The notes: generated by a model not told the origin, from the letters alone. A DNA stretch of 64,000 bases from an uncultured Clostridia bacterium (GCA_947632025.1 CANRNN010000001.1:186001-250000), one strand, 5' to 3'. Shown: positions 15,528 through 24,888, counted from the stretch's first letter. Numbers and translations are program-made.

Positions 15528-15556
15528 ATTATACCACTTTTTCCCGAAAAAGTCAA
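15528..15556 (-). promoter_or_regulatory. aspS promoter
   Basis: On the minus strand TTGACT (15551-15556), 17-base spacer, TATAAT (15528-15533). Confidence 0.8.
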
Positions 15557-15637
15557 GTGTTTTTGTGCAATACTCCGAAAATGAGCGACAAATTGTGTTC
15601 ATTTTTTCAATATTACAAAAATGTAATGAAAAAGCTC

Positions 15638-15666
15638 TTGACATTTTTGAAAATATTTTATATAAT
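15638..15666 (+). promoter_or_regulatory. Promoter of the flippase-like gene
   Basis: TTGACA 15638-15643, 17-base spacer, TATAAT 15661-15666, divergent from the aspS promoter. Confidence 0.8.
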
Positions 15667-15701
15667 AAAATGTGTATGCGGCGGAAATGCAGGTGAAAAT
15701 T

Positions 15702-16772
15702 ATGGAAAAATCCAAGAAAAAAGGCGTAAAGATCAATCTTATAATATGCGCGGCAGCTTTTATTATTATGCTTGTGTACCTTTTCGCGGTCGACAAACCC
15801 GAAAATATTATCGGGGCTCTTAAAACGATAAATCCGCTTTTCTTGATAATCGCAGCGTTGTTTATGGGCGGGTACTGGCTTTGTGAAAGCGCTGTTATCC
15901 ACTCGTTGCTTAAGGGTATCGTCCCGAAGGTTAAATTCCGGTACTGTTGGACAAATACGGTGATAGGACAGTATTTTAACTGCATTACACCGTTCGCGTC
16001 GGGCGGTCAGCCGATGCAGGCTTATTATTTCACACAGTTCGGCATTCCTCTCGGAGCGGGGCTTACAGCGCTTTTGTCAAGATTTATCGTGTACCAGTTC
16101 GTGTTGACGTTATATTCGGCGTTTACTCTCGCCGTAGGATTCGGACAATTCGGCAATGATTTGACGGAAAAGGGACTTATGCCGTTCGTACTTATCGGAT
16201 TTGCAGTAAACCTCGTGGTGATGGTTTTCCTTGTAGGGATCGCTGTGTGGACAAAAGGTACATTAAAGTTTACTAATGCGGTCATAACACTGCTTACAAA
16301 AATGAGGATCATAAAGGATCCTATCTCAAAGCGGCTGTATTTTACGAGAGAGATCCACAAATTCCACAAAAATTTTATGTTTCTGAAAAATAACGTCCGT
16401 ATAATAATTAAATCGTGTTTTTTCACGTTTTTGCAGTTTACGCTTCAGTTAAGCATTTCCTACATATTGTACCTCGGATTCGGTCTTGAAACATCGGGAT
16501 ATCTTCAAATAATCTCGTATCAGGCATACGTCCAGATGATCTCAGCGTTTATCCCGTCGCCGGGAGCCATGGGAGCGGCTGAACTCGGATTTGCGGGATT
16601 TTTCAAGAATATTTTCGGAAGCCTGACGGGCGTCACAATGATGTTGTGGCGGATCATAACGTTCTATTTGCCTATAATCGTGGGAATGATACATATGCTT
16701 CTCCTTAAAAAAATAGGCTATGCCGAACCGTCAAAGTCCGATCTTGAAAATATTTCGGAACGCGATGCGTAA
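15702..16772 (+). CDS. Lysylphosphatidylglycerol synthase/UPF0104 membrane domain protein
   Basis: About 356 aa with around eight membrane spans. Matches the LPG_synthase_TM (UPF0104, YbhN) family, the flippase-like part of MprF without its lysyl-transferase domain: conserved features include FNCITPFASGGQPMQAYYF and IPSPGAMGAAELGF. Probably moves or presents a lipid; the substrate is unknown. ATG 15702 is taken (AGGTGA site 8 bases upstream) over the earlier in-frame ATG 15672, which would start at or next to the transcript start. Confidence 0.85.
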   Translation: MEKSKKKGVKINLIICAAAFIIMLVYLFAVDKPENIIGALKTINPLFLIIAALFMGGYWLCESAVIHSLLKGIVPKVKFRYCWTNTVIGQYFNCITPFASGGQPMQAYYFTQFGIPLGAGLTALLSRFIVYQFVLTLYSAFTLAVGFGQFGNDLTEKGLMPFVLIGFAVNLVVMVFLVGIAVWTKGTLKFTNAVITLLTKMRIIKDPISKRLYFTREIHKFHKNFMFLKNNVRIIIKSCFFTFLQFTLQLSISYILYLGFGLETSGYLQIISYQAYVQMISAFIPSPGAMGAAELGFAGFFKNIFGSLTGVTMMLWRIITFYLPIIVGMIHMLLLKKIGYAEPSKSDLENISERDA

Positions 16773-16806
16773 AAATTCGGTGTGTACTGCACACCGAATT
16801 TTTTTC
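16773..16806 (+). terminator. Terminator after the flippase-like gene
   Basis: 12-bp stem AAATTCGGTGTG/CACACCGAATTT, 5-base loop, T-run. The prfC promoter begins at once. Confidence 0.9.
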
Positions 16807-16809
16807 TCC

Positions 16810-16838
16810 TTGACTTTTTGAGAAAAAAGTGGTATAAT
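16810..16838 (+). promoter_or_regulatory. prfC promoter
   Basis: TTGACT 16810-16815, 17-base spacer, TATAAT 16833-16838. Confidence 0.8.
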
Positions 16839-16872
16839 AAAGTGTTAAAAAAATTTTTTCAGAGGAAAACTT

Positions 16873-18477
16873 ATGAACGATTATAAACAAGAAATTGAAA
16901 GACGACGCACGTTTGCGATAATCTCTCACCCGGATGCGGGAAAAACTACGCTTACGGAAAAGTTTCTGCTGTACGGAGGAGCTATCTCACTTGCGGGCGC
17001 TGTCAAAGGAAAAAAGAATGCACGCCACGCTGTTTCCGACTGGATGGAAATTGAAAAGCAGCGCGGAATTTCCGTTACGTCGTCGGTTATGCAGTTCAAC
17101 TACAACGGCTACTGCATAAATATCCTCGACACGCCGGGACATCAGGACTTCTCGGAGGACACCTACCGCACTCTTATGGCGGCGGATTCAGCAGTTATGG
17201 TGATAGACGCGGCAAAGGGCGTTGAAAATCAGACGCGAAAGCTCTTTAAGGTCTGCGTTATGCGGAATATCCCTATTTTTACTTTTATCAACAAAATGGA
17301 CAGAGAATCCCGAAATCCGTTTGACCTGCTTGACGAGATAGAAAACGAGCTGGGTATAAAAACCTACCCCGTAAACTGGCCTATCGGTTCGGGAAAAGAG
17401 TTTAAGGGAGTTTACGACCGAGAACACAGACATATACTTTCGTTTGAGGCAAATAACGGCACGCGCGAAGTCGAAAAAACCGAGATCGACCTTAATGACG
17501 ACAAGCTCGCGGAGCTTATCGGCGAAACAAACTGCCACACTCTCCGTGAGGACGTGGAGTTGCTTGACGGAGCCGCTGAAGAATTCAATTCGGAGCTTGT
17601 CGCAAATGGAAAGCTCTCGCCGGTGTTCTTCGGGTCGGCGCTTACGAATTTCGGCGTTGAGCCGTTTTTGGAAAACTTTTTGAAGATGACTCCTCCCCCG
17701 CTCCCCAGAAATACCGAGGACGGCGTGGTCGACCCGTTTGATGAGAATTTCTCCGCATTTATTTTCAAGATCCAAGCGAATATGAACAAGGCTCACCGCG
17801 ACAGAATTGCGTTTATGAGGGTTTGCAGCGGGCGTTTCGACAAGGATATGGAGGTTTTGCACGTTCAGAACGGGCGTACAATGCGCCTGTCACAGCCGCA
17901 GCAAATTATGGCAAACGACCGAGAAGTAATCTCCGAGGCATACGCAGGAGATATTATGGGAGTTTTCGACCCCGGAGTTTTCTCAATAGGCGACACAGTC
18001 TGCTCACCGAAAAAGAAAGTGACGTTTGAGGGAATTCCAACGTTCGCGCCTGAACATTTCGCGAGGATACGCCAGAAGGATACTCTCAAGCGTAAGCAGT
18101 TTATAAAAGGCACTACTCAAATCGCGCAAGAGGGCGCAATCCAAATATTCTCCGAGCCGCAGAGCGGTTTTGAGGAAGTAATTGTCGGAGTGGTGGGAGT
18201 GCTTCAGTTTGAAGTTTTGGAATACCGCCTGAAAAACGAGTACGGAGTAGATATTATCCGCGAGGACTTGTCTTACGAATACATTCGTTGGATAACCAGC
18301 GAAAAACACCTTGCAGGCGGGCTTGACGAGCTTAGAAAACTGGTTCTCACATCTGATACAAAACTAATACAGGACGTTAAGGGAAACTACCTGCTCATTT
18401 TTACAAGCGAGTGGAATATAAAATGGGCGCTTGACAAAAACGAGGGTCTGGAGCTTGCGGAATTCAACCGCGATTGA
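16873..18477 (+). CDS. prfC: Peptide chain release factor 3
   Basis: 534 aa translational GTPase that recycles RF1/RF2 from the ribosome after termination. G1 HPDAGKTTLTE (near residue 19), G2 RGISVTSS, G3 DTPGHQDF, G4 NKMD; the middle segment PPPLPRNTE and C-terminal domain III follow the RF3 rather than the EF-G layout. Own promoter; a terminator follows at 18500-18540. Confidence 0.96.
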   Translation: MNDYKQEIERRRTFAIISHPDAGKTTLTEKFLLYGGAISLAGAVKGKKNARHAVSDWMEIEKQRGISVTSSVMQFNYNGYCINILDTPGHQDFSEDTYRTLMAADSAVMVIDAAKGVENQTRKLFKVCVMRNIPIFTFINKMDRESRNPFDLLDEIENELGIKTYPVNWPIGSGKEFKGVYDREHRHILSFEANNGTREVEKTEIDLNDDKLAELIGETNCHTLREDVELLDGAAEEFNSELVANGKLSPVFFGSALTNFGVEPFLENFLKMTPPPLPRNTEDGVVDPFDENFSAFIFKIQANMNKAHRDRIAFMRVCSGRFDKDMEVLHVQNGRTMRLSQPQQIMANDREVISEAYAGDIMGVFDPGVFSIGDTVCSPKKKVTFEGIPTFAPEHFARIRQKDTLKRKQFIKGTTQIAQEGAIQIFSEPQSGFEEVIVGVVGVLQFEVLEYRLKNEYGVDIIREDLSYEYIRWITSEKHLAGGLDELRKLVLTSDTKLIQDVKGNYLLIFTSEWNIKWALDKNEGLELAEFNRD

Positions 18478-18499
18478 CACTGTACCTTAAAAACAAACA

Positions 18500-18540
18500 C
18501 AAATATGCCGATTTCGACAACCGAATTCGGCATATTTTTA
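18500..18540 (+). terminator. prfC terminator
   Basis: Stem AAATATGCCGA/TCGGCATATTT separated by about 15 bases, then T-rich. A Spo0A-box-like heptamer lies in the loop. Confidence 0.7.
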
Positions 18541-18559
18541 TGTTCGGGAGAATTATAAT
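18513..18559 (+). promoter_or_regulatory. Candidate Spo0A-controlled promoter of spoIIGA-sigE
   Basis: TATAAT at 18554-18559 has no good -35 at the usual distance. Upstream lie an exact Spo0A box TTCGACA (18513-18519, inverse of TGTCGAA) and a weaker TTCGGGA (18543-18549). In Bacillus subtilis the spoIIG promoter is a SigA promoter with an abnormal spacer activated by Spo0A at such boxes; the same is inferred here. Confidence 0.45.
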
Positions 18560-18583
18560 TAAAGTACAAGCGAGGTGGCGTGT

Positions 18584-19417
18584 GTGACGATTTACGCGGA
18601 CGTTCTGGTCATACTGAATCTCTACATAAATTACTTCCTGATAAGGTCAACGGCGCTTGCTCTAAGGCGTGACGCAAGCGCGAAAAGATGTCTGCTCGGC
18701 GCGTTTATCGGAGCGCTTGGGGCGCTTGTGATACTTCTTCCGGAATTACCTTTTTTTGTTGTAATATTCTGGAAGATAGCTCTCGGAGCGCTTATTACCT
18801 TCGCCGTTTTCGGGAAGCAAAAACCTGCCGATTTTGCTGTGTGCGCGTTGTTTTTTCTGGTTGTGAGTTTTCTGTTCGCGGGACTTGCCCTAGCGCTGTG
18901 GACGTTTGCTGCGCCTTACGGTATGATCTGCGGCAACGGATTTTTCACGTTCAACATTCCCCTTGCAGCGATAGCGGCATTTACGGCTGCGGGATATTTT
19001 ATTGTAAAACTCGTGAAGTTTTTTTCGGATAAAAGACTTAGGCAGACAAGGCTGTGTGCTGTGAAAATATTATCGGACTTGCCGGAAAGCACGGAGATCT
19101 CTTTATGCGGACTTTGCGATACGGGAAACGAGCTTCGTGATATTTTCAGCGGAAAGGGAGTTATAATCTGCTGTGAAAATAAAGTTTCGGAAATAATTCC
19201 CGAAAACATACGCCGATACCTAAACGGTGATCCCTGCAGCGAGGGAATAAAGCTAATTCCCTGTAAAACAGTGTCGTCCGAGGCTCTTATTCCGATATTC
19301 AAACCGAAGAAAATAATTATTGACGGAAAGCCCGCGGACGCTCTTCTGGGAGTTACAAAAAATCCTCTTGGAGAGGACGTTGACTGTATTCTGAATCCAA
19401 AAATAATTTCGATATGA
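18584..19417 (+). CDS. spoIIGA: Pro-SigE processing protease SpoIIGA
   Basis: 277 aa. Membrane aspartic protease that cleaves the pro-sequence of SigE in the mother cell when signalled from the forespore. Five N-terminal membrane spans (to about residue 150), then a cytosolic domain with the aspartic protease motif CDTGNEL and the DCILNP ending. The GTG at 18584 is chosen ([16 protein letters not shown], the usual SpoIIGA start) with AGGTGG 5 bases upstream; GTG 18575 is also in frame. sigE follows after 16 bases. Confidence 0.93.
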   Translation: MTIYADVLVILNLYINYFLIRSTALALRRDASAKRCLLGAFIGALGALVILLPELPFFVVIFWKIALGALITFAVFGKQKPADFAVCALFFLVVSFLFAGLALALWTFAAPYGMICGNGFFTFNIPLAAIAAFTAAGYFIVKLVKFFSDKRLRQTRLCAVKILSDLPESTEISLCGLCDTGNELRDIFSGKGVIICCENKVSEIIPENIRRYLNGDPCSEGIKLIPCKTVSSEALIPIFKPKKIIIDGKPADALLGVTKNPLGEDVDCILNPKIISI

Positions 19418-19433
19418 ACACGGAGGAACAGCT

Positions 19434-20153
19434 ATGCTTAAACAATTTTTTACGGAGCTATCAATAAAGCTCAAGCGTCTTTTTGTTCGGGATACGGGAC
19501 AATTTGTCCACTACATAAACGGCTCGGAGCAGCTGCCTGCACCCCTCACGCGGGAGGAAGAGGAAGCCGCTTTCAAGCTGATGGAAACCGATTACGACAA
19601 AGCCCGTGATACGCTTATCATACACAACCTGCGTCTGGTAGTGTATATTGCGAAAAAATTCGAGAATACGGGAATATGGCTTGAGGACCTCGTTTCTATC
19701 GGAACAGTCGGACTTATAAAGGCAGTGAACACGTTCCGAACGGATAAGAACATAAAGCTTGCTACCTACGCTTCACGGTGTATTGAAAACGAAATTCTGA
19801 TGTATCTTCGGAAGTATTCACAGTACAGGCATGATATTTCCATTGATGAACCTCTTAATGTCGACTGGGACGGAAACGAGCTGCTTTTGTCGGACGTTCT
19901 CGGAACGGACAGCGACTGCGTAAACTCCAAGATTGAGGAAGAGGTCGAAAAACAGCTTCTCCACGACGCTGTCAACCACCTCGGCGAACGTGAACGAAAA
20001 ATAATGGAAATGCGTTTCGGACTTAACGGGTGCAAAGAAAAAACCCAGAAAGAGGTAGCCGACGAGATAGGAATCTCTCAAAGCTACATTTCCAGACTTG
20101 AAAAACGCATAATAAAACAGCTCCGTGAGGAGCTGGAAAAAGTGTGTAATTAA
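19434..20153 (+). CDS. sigE: Sporulation sigma factor SigE
   Basis: 239 aa mother-cell sigma factor. A hydrophobic/basic pro-sequence ([17 protein letters not shown]) precedes the sigma-70 regions: region 2 ([17 protein letters not shown] and [15 protein letters not shown]) and region 4 with its helix-turn-helix ([23 protein letters not shown]). It becomes active after SpoIIGA cleavage. Downstream the sigG gene faces it, with only one base between the two stop codons and no terminator visible. Confidence 0.96.
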   Translation: MLKQFFTELSIKLKRLFVRDTGQFVHYINGSEQLPAPLTREEEEAAFKLMETDYDKARDTLIIHNLRLVVYIAKKFENTGIWLEDLVSIGTVGLIKAVNTFRTDKNIKLATYASRCIENEILMYLRKYSQYRHDISIDEPLNVDWDGNELLLSDVLGTDSDCVNSKIEEEVEKQLLHDAVNHLGERERKIMEMRFGLNGCKEKTQKEVADEIGISQSYISRLEKRIIKQLREELEKVCN

Positions 20154-20154
20154 A

Positions 20155-20925
20155 TTAAATACGGTTTTTTATTTTGTTTAGCGCACCTTTTTCAAGGCGC
20201 GACACCTGTGCCTGACTTATACCTATTTCCTTTGCGACCTCGACCTGAGTTTTTCCTCTGAAAAAGCGCAGGTTGAGGATCCTTTTTTCTCGGCTTCCCA
20301 ATCCTAAAATAGCCTCTTTAAGCGAAATTTCGTTGAGCCAGTTCATATCGTCGTTATGGTCGCCCAACTGGTCAAGAACATAGATGGTATCTCCCGATTC
20401 CGAAAAGACCGGCTCGTAAAGCGAGATAGGATCGCTTATCGCTTCAAGCGCTATGACCACATCTTTTCGTGGAGCGCCTATTTCCTTGGCGATATCGTCA
20501 ATGCGAGGTTCGCAGCCTTTTTCGACGGTAAGTCGCTCCTTCGCCTGCATAGCTCTGTACGCCAGATCCCGCATTGAACGGCTTACTCTGACGTGAGAAT
20601 TATCCCTTAAATAGCGTCTTAATTCGCCGGTTATCATCGGTACTGCATAAGTCGAAAACCTTACGTCAAGAGAAATGTCAAAATTGTCTATCGCTTTGAT
20701 AAGCCCTATGCAGCCGACCTGAAAGAGGTCGTCCGCGCTTTCTCCCCTGCCCATAAACCGCTGAATAACACTCAGTACCAAACGGAGATTCCCTCTGATA
20801 AGTTCCTCTCTTGCCTGCATATCTCCCTGTTTTACGCGTTTGAGAAGCTCGTTTTTTTCTGATTCCTTCAGCACGGTCAGATTCGCCGTATTCACACCGC
20901 TGATTTCAACTTTATTATAGTACAT
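20155..20925 (-). CDS. sigG: Forespore sigma factor SigG, inverted relative to sigE
   Basis: 256 aa. Closely follows SigG: N-terminal NKVEISGVNTANLTVL (the SigG-specific start), region 2 DDLFQVGCIGLIKAIDNFD and FSTYAVPMITGELRRYLRD, region 4 TQVEVAKEIGISQAQVSRLE. It runs late forespore transcription. In Bacillus and most Clostridia sigG lies directly downstream of sigE on the same strand; here it is on the opposite strand. A SigF/SigG-type promoter lies upstream (20954-20983). Confidence 0.96.
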   Translation of the reverse strand: MYYNKVEISGVNTANLTVLKESEKNELLKRVKQGDMQAREELIRGNLRLVLSVIQRFMGRGESADDLFQVGCIGLIKAIDNFDISLDVRFSTYAVPMITGELRRYLRDNSHVRVSRSMRDLAYRAMQAKERLTVEKGCEPRIDDIAKEIGAPRKDVVIALEAISDPISLYEPVFSESGDTIYVLDQLGDHNDDMNWLNEISLKEAILGLGSREKRILNLRFFRGKTQVEVAKEIGISQAQVSRLEKGALNKIKNRI

Positions 20926-20953
20926 AAAACGCCTCCGACTTGTTTGGTAAAAA

Positions 20954-20983
20954 TATTATGGTCGGATTTGCGTTCCGATATTC
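20954..20983 (-). promoter_or_regulatory. Candidate SigF/SigG-type promoter of sigG
   Basis: On the minus strand GAATA (20979-20983), 18-base spacer, CATAATA (20954-20960), which fits the SigG consensus (GHATR, 17-18, CATNHTA). Autoregulation by SigG is known in Bacillus. Confidence 0.5.
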
Positions 20984-21031
20984 CGAAAAAATCGGGAAAT
21001 TTTTTATAATTTATTCCTGAATAACAAAATC

Positions 21032-21074
21032 GGGGAAAAAACATTTCATAAGCAAATGTGTTTTCCCCGAATAT
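21032..21074 (-). terminator. Terminator after popT
   Basis: CGGGGAAAA.CATTT / AAATG.TTTTCCCCG hairpin (21032-21069) between popT and sigG, with ATTTTGTTATT following on the minus strand. Confidence 0.7.
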
Positions 21075-21101
21075 TATTGCATAAAAAAGTATTTTCAAAT
21101 C

Positions 21102-21953
21102 TTAACTTTCAGATTTTTCCGCCGAGTTCAGCTTTTCTATAAGTACCGACGCAAGCACCCCAAACAAGGCGCATACAAATCCAAAACCCGTTTCAAGATT
21201 GAATCCGAAGCCCTCCGGCAGAATCGCGTAAACCGACCCTATCACCAAGCCCATAAGAGCCGAATAAACCATAAGCTTATTTTTCTTTATAAGCATTGAA
21301 ATCAGCTTCGAGCCGAGAATGATACCTATGACCGCTCCTATCGCGAACGGTATGATTACATATAAATTAAAGCTGTCTAACGCTGAAATTATCGTCTGAT
21401 AAACCCCCAGAAGCATCATAACAAACGAGCCCGAAATTCCCGGAATTATCATCGTTACCGCTGCTATCGCCGCACATACAACAAGCTTTATCGAAATTAT
21501 CAGATCGAAGCCCGTCACCTCGTCTGGAGCTATATCTATAACGTTCATTCTGTCAAGTACTGTAAGTCCTATCACGACAGCCATAGCTATCATAAATGGC
21601 ACGGCGCAGAGCGGTTTCACGCTTTTTTCGGAAGTCCCAAAACGATAAAGTAGCGGCACTCCGCCAAGAATAAGCCCTATGAAAAACATATTCGTCTGCA
21701 CGGGAAAGCTCTTAAACAAAGAGCCGAGAACCTTCGCGGAGAGGAGAATCCCGCCTCCCGCACCCAGCGCGAACGAGATAAGGAAACTTAGGTTTCCGAT
21801 TATTTTCTTGAATCCTGAAATTGCCTCGGTCAGCTTGTCAAAAATTCCGAAAACAACCAGCATTGTTCCGCCGCTTACTCCGGGAATCACGTTCGCGATA
21901 CCGAAAACTATCCCACAAAGAAAAAATCTAAGATGTTCAACTGTCTTATTCAT
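21102..21953 (-). CDS. popT: DUF368/PopT polyprenyl-phosphate transporter family protein
   Basis: 283 aa, about eight spans, with the two repeated motifs of the family: NVIPGVSGGTM (about 21-31) and MIIPGISGSFVMMLLG (about 166-181). DUF368 (PopT) proteins have been linked to returning undecaprenyl phosphate across the membrane for cell-wall synthesis. The start ATG overlaps the end of the upstream pseudo-ATPase gene by 4 bases, so the two are co-translated. Confidence 0.85.
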   Translation of the reverse strand: MNKTVEHLRFFLCGIVFGIANVIPGVSGGTMLVVFGIFDKLTEAISGFKKIIGNLSFLISFALGAGGGILLSAKVLGSLFKSFPVQTNMFFIGLILGGVPLLYRFGTSEKSVKPLCAVPFMIAMAVVIGLTVLDRMNVIDIAPDEVTGFDLIISIKLVVCAAIAAVTMIIPGISGSFVMMLLGVYQTIISALDSFNLYVIIPFAIGAVIGIILGSKLISMLIKKNKLMVYSALMGLVIGSVYAILPEGFGFNLETGFGFVCALFGVLASVLIEKLNSAEKSES

Positions 21954-24409
21954 AGAAGCTCCCTAAGTTTGAAAATATTTTTGATAAAGTAATAAGCCAC
22001 AACGGGAAGAATACCCGTCACAATGCAGATCAAAAGAGCGAGAATGTCAATTGCCGCAAGCCTGAACGCTCTGTTCACAAACGGAATATATACCAACAGA
22101 ATAGGCAGGACAGCGGTTGCGGCTGCGGAGATCTTCGCTATTCCGGAAGCCTTTAAGAATTCCCTCGGAGCCTTAGTATCCAGATGCCGCAGCACTGTAA
22201 ATCCGGAGATCCCGAAGCAGAACGTGATAAGTCCGCAGCTTCTTGCAAATTCGGAATTTGAGCCGTTGTACATAAACAAATACGACGCTATCGCCGGAAG
22301 TCCCGTAAGCAAGCCGAAAAGTCCTGCTCCGCCAAGAAACCGATAATTTATTTTCCGCTGTGCTATAAATTCCGACGGCGGCAAGTACGCCGAAGATTCA
22401 GCGCGGTCATCAATAAACCCTATCGACAAAAGCGGGAAAAATACCATTATCAAAAGTCCCGCAAGCGACGGCGTCGGCATAAGCGGCACTTTGCTGAACA
22501 AATTGATGATCATCATCACGGCAAGCGCAATATATCCCGAAATCAGTATGGAAACCGAGAGCTTTATGTTCCTGTGAAGCCGTCTTGCAGAAAAAATCAT
22601 ATCCGCTATGGCGCTGAAATTGTCGTCGTTCATAATTATATCGGAAGCTTCGAGAGTACTTCCAACCGAAAGCTGCGAAATCGTTATACCGACATTGGCA
22701 GCCTCAAGCACCTCTGCGTCAGAGGAGCGTGTTCCGGTCATAGCGACGACCTCACCCTTTTCACGGAGCTTGTCGATAACATAGAGCTTCTGAGCGGGAG
22801 AAATTTTCGCATATATATCCGCCGAAAGGTCGATAGGAGTTCCGTTTTCCTCTGCTGCAGCAATCTGCTTGCCGGTTACGACAGTATTGCCGTTAAGACC
22901 TATCATCTTGCCTGTGGATTCGGCTACTTCGGGATTCTCCTCCGTAAGCATTACCACCCGCACTCCCGCACGCTTGCACGTCTTTACTGCGGAAGAAACC
23001 GAATCCCGAAGCGGTGCGGAAAATGCCGCAAGCCCTATGAACATATACGAAAATCCTGCCGTTACGTCCATTACACGGCTGTTTGCTTCAACACAGGCAA
23101 CAGCTATAACGCTGCAACCTCTGGAATAATAATCCTCATACTTTCTGCGGATCTCAAGAAGATGCTCGCCGTTCAGCCTGCACATAGGAAGTATCTGTTC
23201 GGGTATACCCCTGATACAGCAGAGCCTGTCGCCGTCGACCTCCCATATTGCTCCGCTGAACATCTCGCCGCTGTCGGGAATTTTCTCGACAAAATTGTTT
23301 TCGGTGTAAACGTCCTTTATATCCTCGTCAAAGAACGCAGCCTTTACCATAAGGGCGTTTATATAAGCGTCCTGTGAATCAGGCTCGCATGAAAGCGCCG
23401 CGACCTTATACAGAAGCTCCTCGCTTCTGGCGAAAATGCCGCGTACTTCAAGCCTGTTTTTGGAAATAGCTCCCTCTTTTTCAACACAAAGTACCGAAAG
23501 CGAATTCAGCTTTTCAATATCGTGGAATGATTTTACAATAGCACCGTTCTTGACCATCTTCATGGCGCATCGTGTATAAAAAGCGCGTATCACAGCACTT
23601 ATTCCGGTAGGAATAAAACAGATGCCTATTGTTACAGCGTCTATAGCAGCAGGGATAATGTCGTTTTCGGATACGATACTCAAAATAAGCGAAACAAGCG
23701 TCATTGCAACTGCCACACAGCCGGCAATAGGAACGATCCCTCGCATTATTTTCTCAACGGAAGTAAAATACGGGTGACGGTCGGGAATATCTCCCTTTTG
23801 CTGATAGAGTTTGGTATCCACAGCCGTAGCGCTCACCTGACAGACTGCCATTCCGGAAAGCACTGTCGTCCCCTCATAAACGAAAGTCTGCTTCAGCTCG
23901 TTCTTGGAAATAGCCCCGACATATTTCGGAACGGGAGTGGGATCTCCCGTAAAAATGCTCTCGTCAACAGTTAGATCAATGCTTTCCTGAATAAAAGCGT
24001 CCGCAGGAACCCGTTCTCCCTCCTGAACGACGATAGTATCTTCCGGAACGATTTTTTCCTTATCAACAAGCTCCAGACGACCGTTGCGTATCACACGGAA
24101 TTTTATAGAGGTGCTGTCCTCTATTTCTTTCAGGCGCTTATCGGACGACTGCCTGAAATAAATTTCCGCGAAAACATACGCACCGTCAATAAGTATTGCC
24201 GCTATTCCCTGTGCTATCTGCAAATTGAAAAAACAAAGCACTCCCGCAATAAACATCAGCAGAACAGCGGGCGACAACAAGACCTCCCAATACGCAAAGC
24301 TTTCAGTCTTGCCGCTGTATGTATTCAGACCGTAAAGCGAAAGTCTTTTTTCGACCTCATGCTCTGAAAGTCCGTAATAATCCTTTTCAAAATTAAAAAA
24401 CTGTGCCAT
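21950..24409 (-). CDS. Catalytically altered P-type ATPase-like membrane protein
   Basis: 819 aa with the complete P2-type ATPase architecture: cation_ATPase_N, TM1-2, A domain, TM3-4, P/N domains, C-terminal spans. Every catalytic motif is changed. The phosphorylation motif DKTGTLT is EKEGAIS (Glu310 for the Asp; codon GAA at 23480-23482), TGES is TGDP (154-157), PEGLP is PTGIS (267-271), TGD is TEE (489-491), and TGDGVND is TGTRSSD (558-564). The frame is intact over 2.4 kb, so it looks selected as a pseudo-enzyme and not decayed. It overlaps popT by 4 bases. Role unknown; a regulatory or scaffold role with PopT is inference. Confidence 0.85.
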   Translation of the reverse strand: MAQFFNFEKDYYGLSEHEVEKRLSLYGLNTYSGKTESFAYWEVLLSPAVLLMFIAGVLCFFNLQIAQGIAAILIDGAYVFAEIYFRQSSDKRLKEIEDSTSIKFRVIRNGRLELVDKEKIVPEDTIVVQEGERVPADAFIQESIDLTVDESIFTGDPTPVPKYVGAISKNELKQTFVYEGTTVLSGMAVCQVSATAVDTKLYQQKGDIPDRHPYFTSVEKIMRGIVPIAGCVAVAMTLVSLILSIVSENDIIPAAIDAVTIGICFIPTGISAVIRAFYTRCAMKMVKNGAIVKSFHDIEKLNSLSVLCVEKEGAISKNRLEVRGIFARSEELLYKVAALSCEPDSQDAYINALMVKAAFFDEDIKDVYTENNFVEKIPDSGEMFSGAIWEVDGDRLCCIRGIPEQILPMCRLNGEHLLEIRRKYEDYYSRGCSVIAVACVEANSRVMDVTAGFSYMFIGLAAFSAPLRDSVSSAVKTCKRAGVRVVMLTEENPEVAESTGKMIGLNGNTVVTGKQIAAAEENGTPIDLSADIYAKISPAQKLYVIDKLREKGEVVAMTGTRSSDAEVLEAANVGITISQLSVGSTLEASDIIMNDDNFSAIADMIFSARRLHRNIKLSVSILISGYIALAVMMIINLFSKVPLMPTPSLAGLLIMVFFPLLSIGFIDDRAESSAYLPPSEFIAQRKINYRFLGGAGLFGLLTGLPAIASYLFMYNGSNSEFARSCGLITFCFGISGFTVLRHLDTKAPREFLKASGIAKISAAATAVLPILLVYIPFVNRAFRLAAIDILALLICIVTGILPVVAYYFIKNIFKLRELL

Positions 24410-24578
24410 ATAAATCTTCTTCCCTATAAAATTATGAGGACATACTCTTTTTTATTATCTCACATACAGATAAAAAAAACAAGTTTTTCGCGAAATTTCA
24501 GTAATTACCGCAAAAAAACCTGTTTTTCCGTATAGTTTTTTAGGCATTATGCCGTATTATCTGTAACGAGTTACATTA

Positions 24579-24887
24579 TTACAATCCGTTCCAGAGATAC
24601 TTTTCAAGGTCAACTGTGTTGTCGGAGCGAACTTCTATACCGTCGGCACGCAAAAGCCGCGACTGCTCATCGTCCCCGCCGAAAGCGAACGCGGGAGCAA
24701 GTCCCCCAAATCGGTTTACTACCCGATAACACGGGATATTTTCAGGGTCGGGATTTGAGTGGAGCGCGTAGCCCACAACTCTTGCCCAGCGCGGATTTCC
24801 TGCCATCATAGCAATCTGTCCGTATGTGGCGACTTTTCCTCTCGGTATCTTTCTCACAACCTCGTAAATTCTCTCAAACGCCCCCAT
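24579..24887 (-). CDS. MGMT-family DNA-binding protein (alkyltransferase-like)
   Basis: 102 aa, only the C-terminal domain of O6-alkylguanine-DNA alkyltransferase: VRKIPRGKVATYGQIA (winged helix with arginine finger), NPRWARVVGYALHSNP and the active-site region IPCYRVVN. The Cys is kept but the usual PCHRV His is Tyr. ATL proteins have Trp in place of the Cys, so this is a small MGMT-like form that may still accept an alkyl group. A short dispersed repeat with its ribosome site lies just upstream. Confidence 0.85.
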   Translation of the reverse strand: MGAFERIYEVVRKIPRGKVATYGQIAMMAGNPRWARVVGYALHSNPDPENIPCYRVVNRFGGLAPAFAFGGDDEQSRLLRADGIEVRSDNTVDLEKYLWNGL

Positions 24888-24888
24888 G

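Noticed and set aside
21950-24409. The P-type ATPase as a decaying pseudogene
   Set aside because: No stop codon or frameshift in 819 codons and a coupled overlap with popT; motif changes without frame decay point to a pseudo-enzyme.
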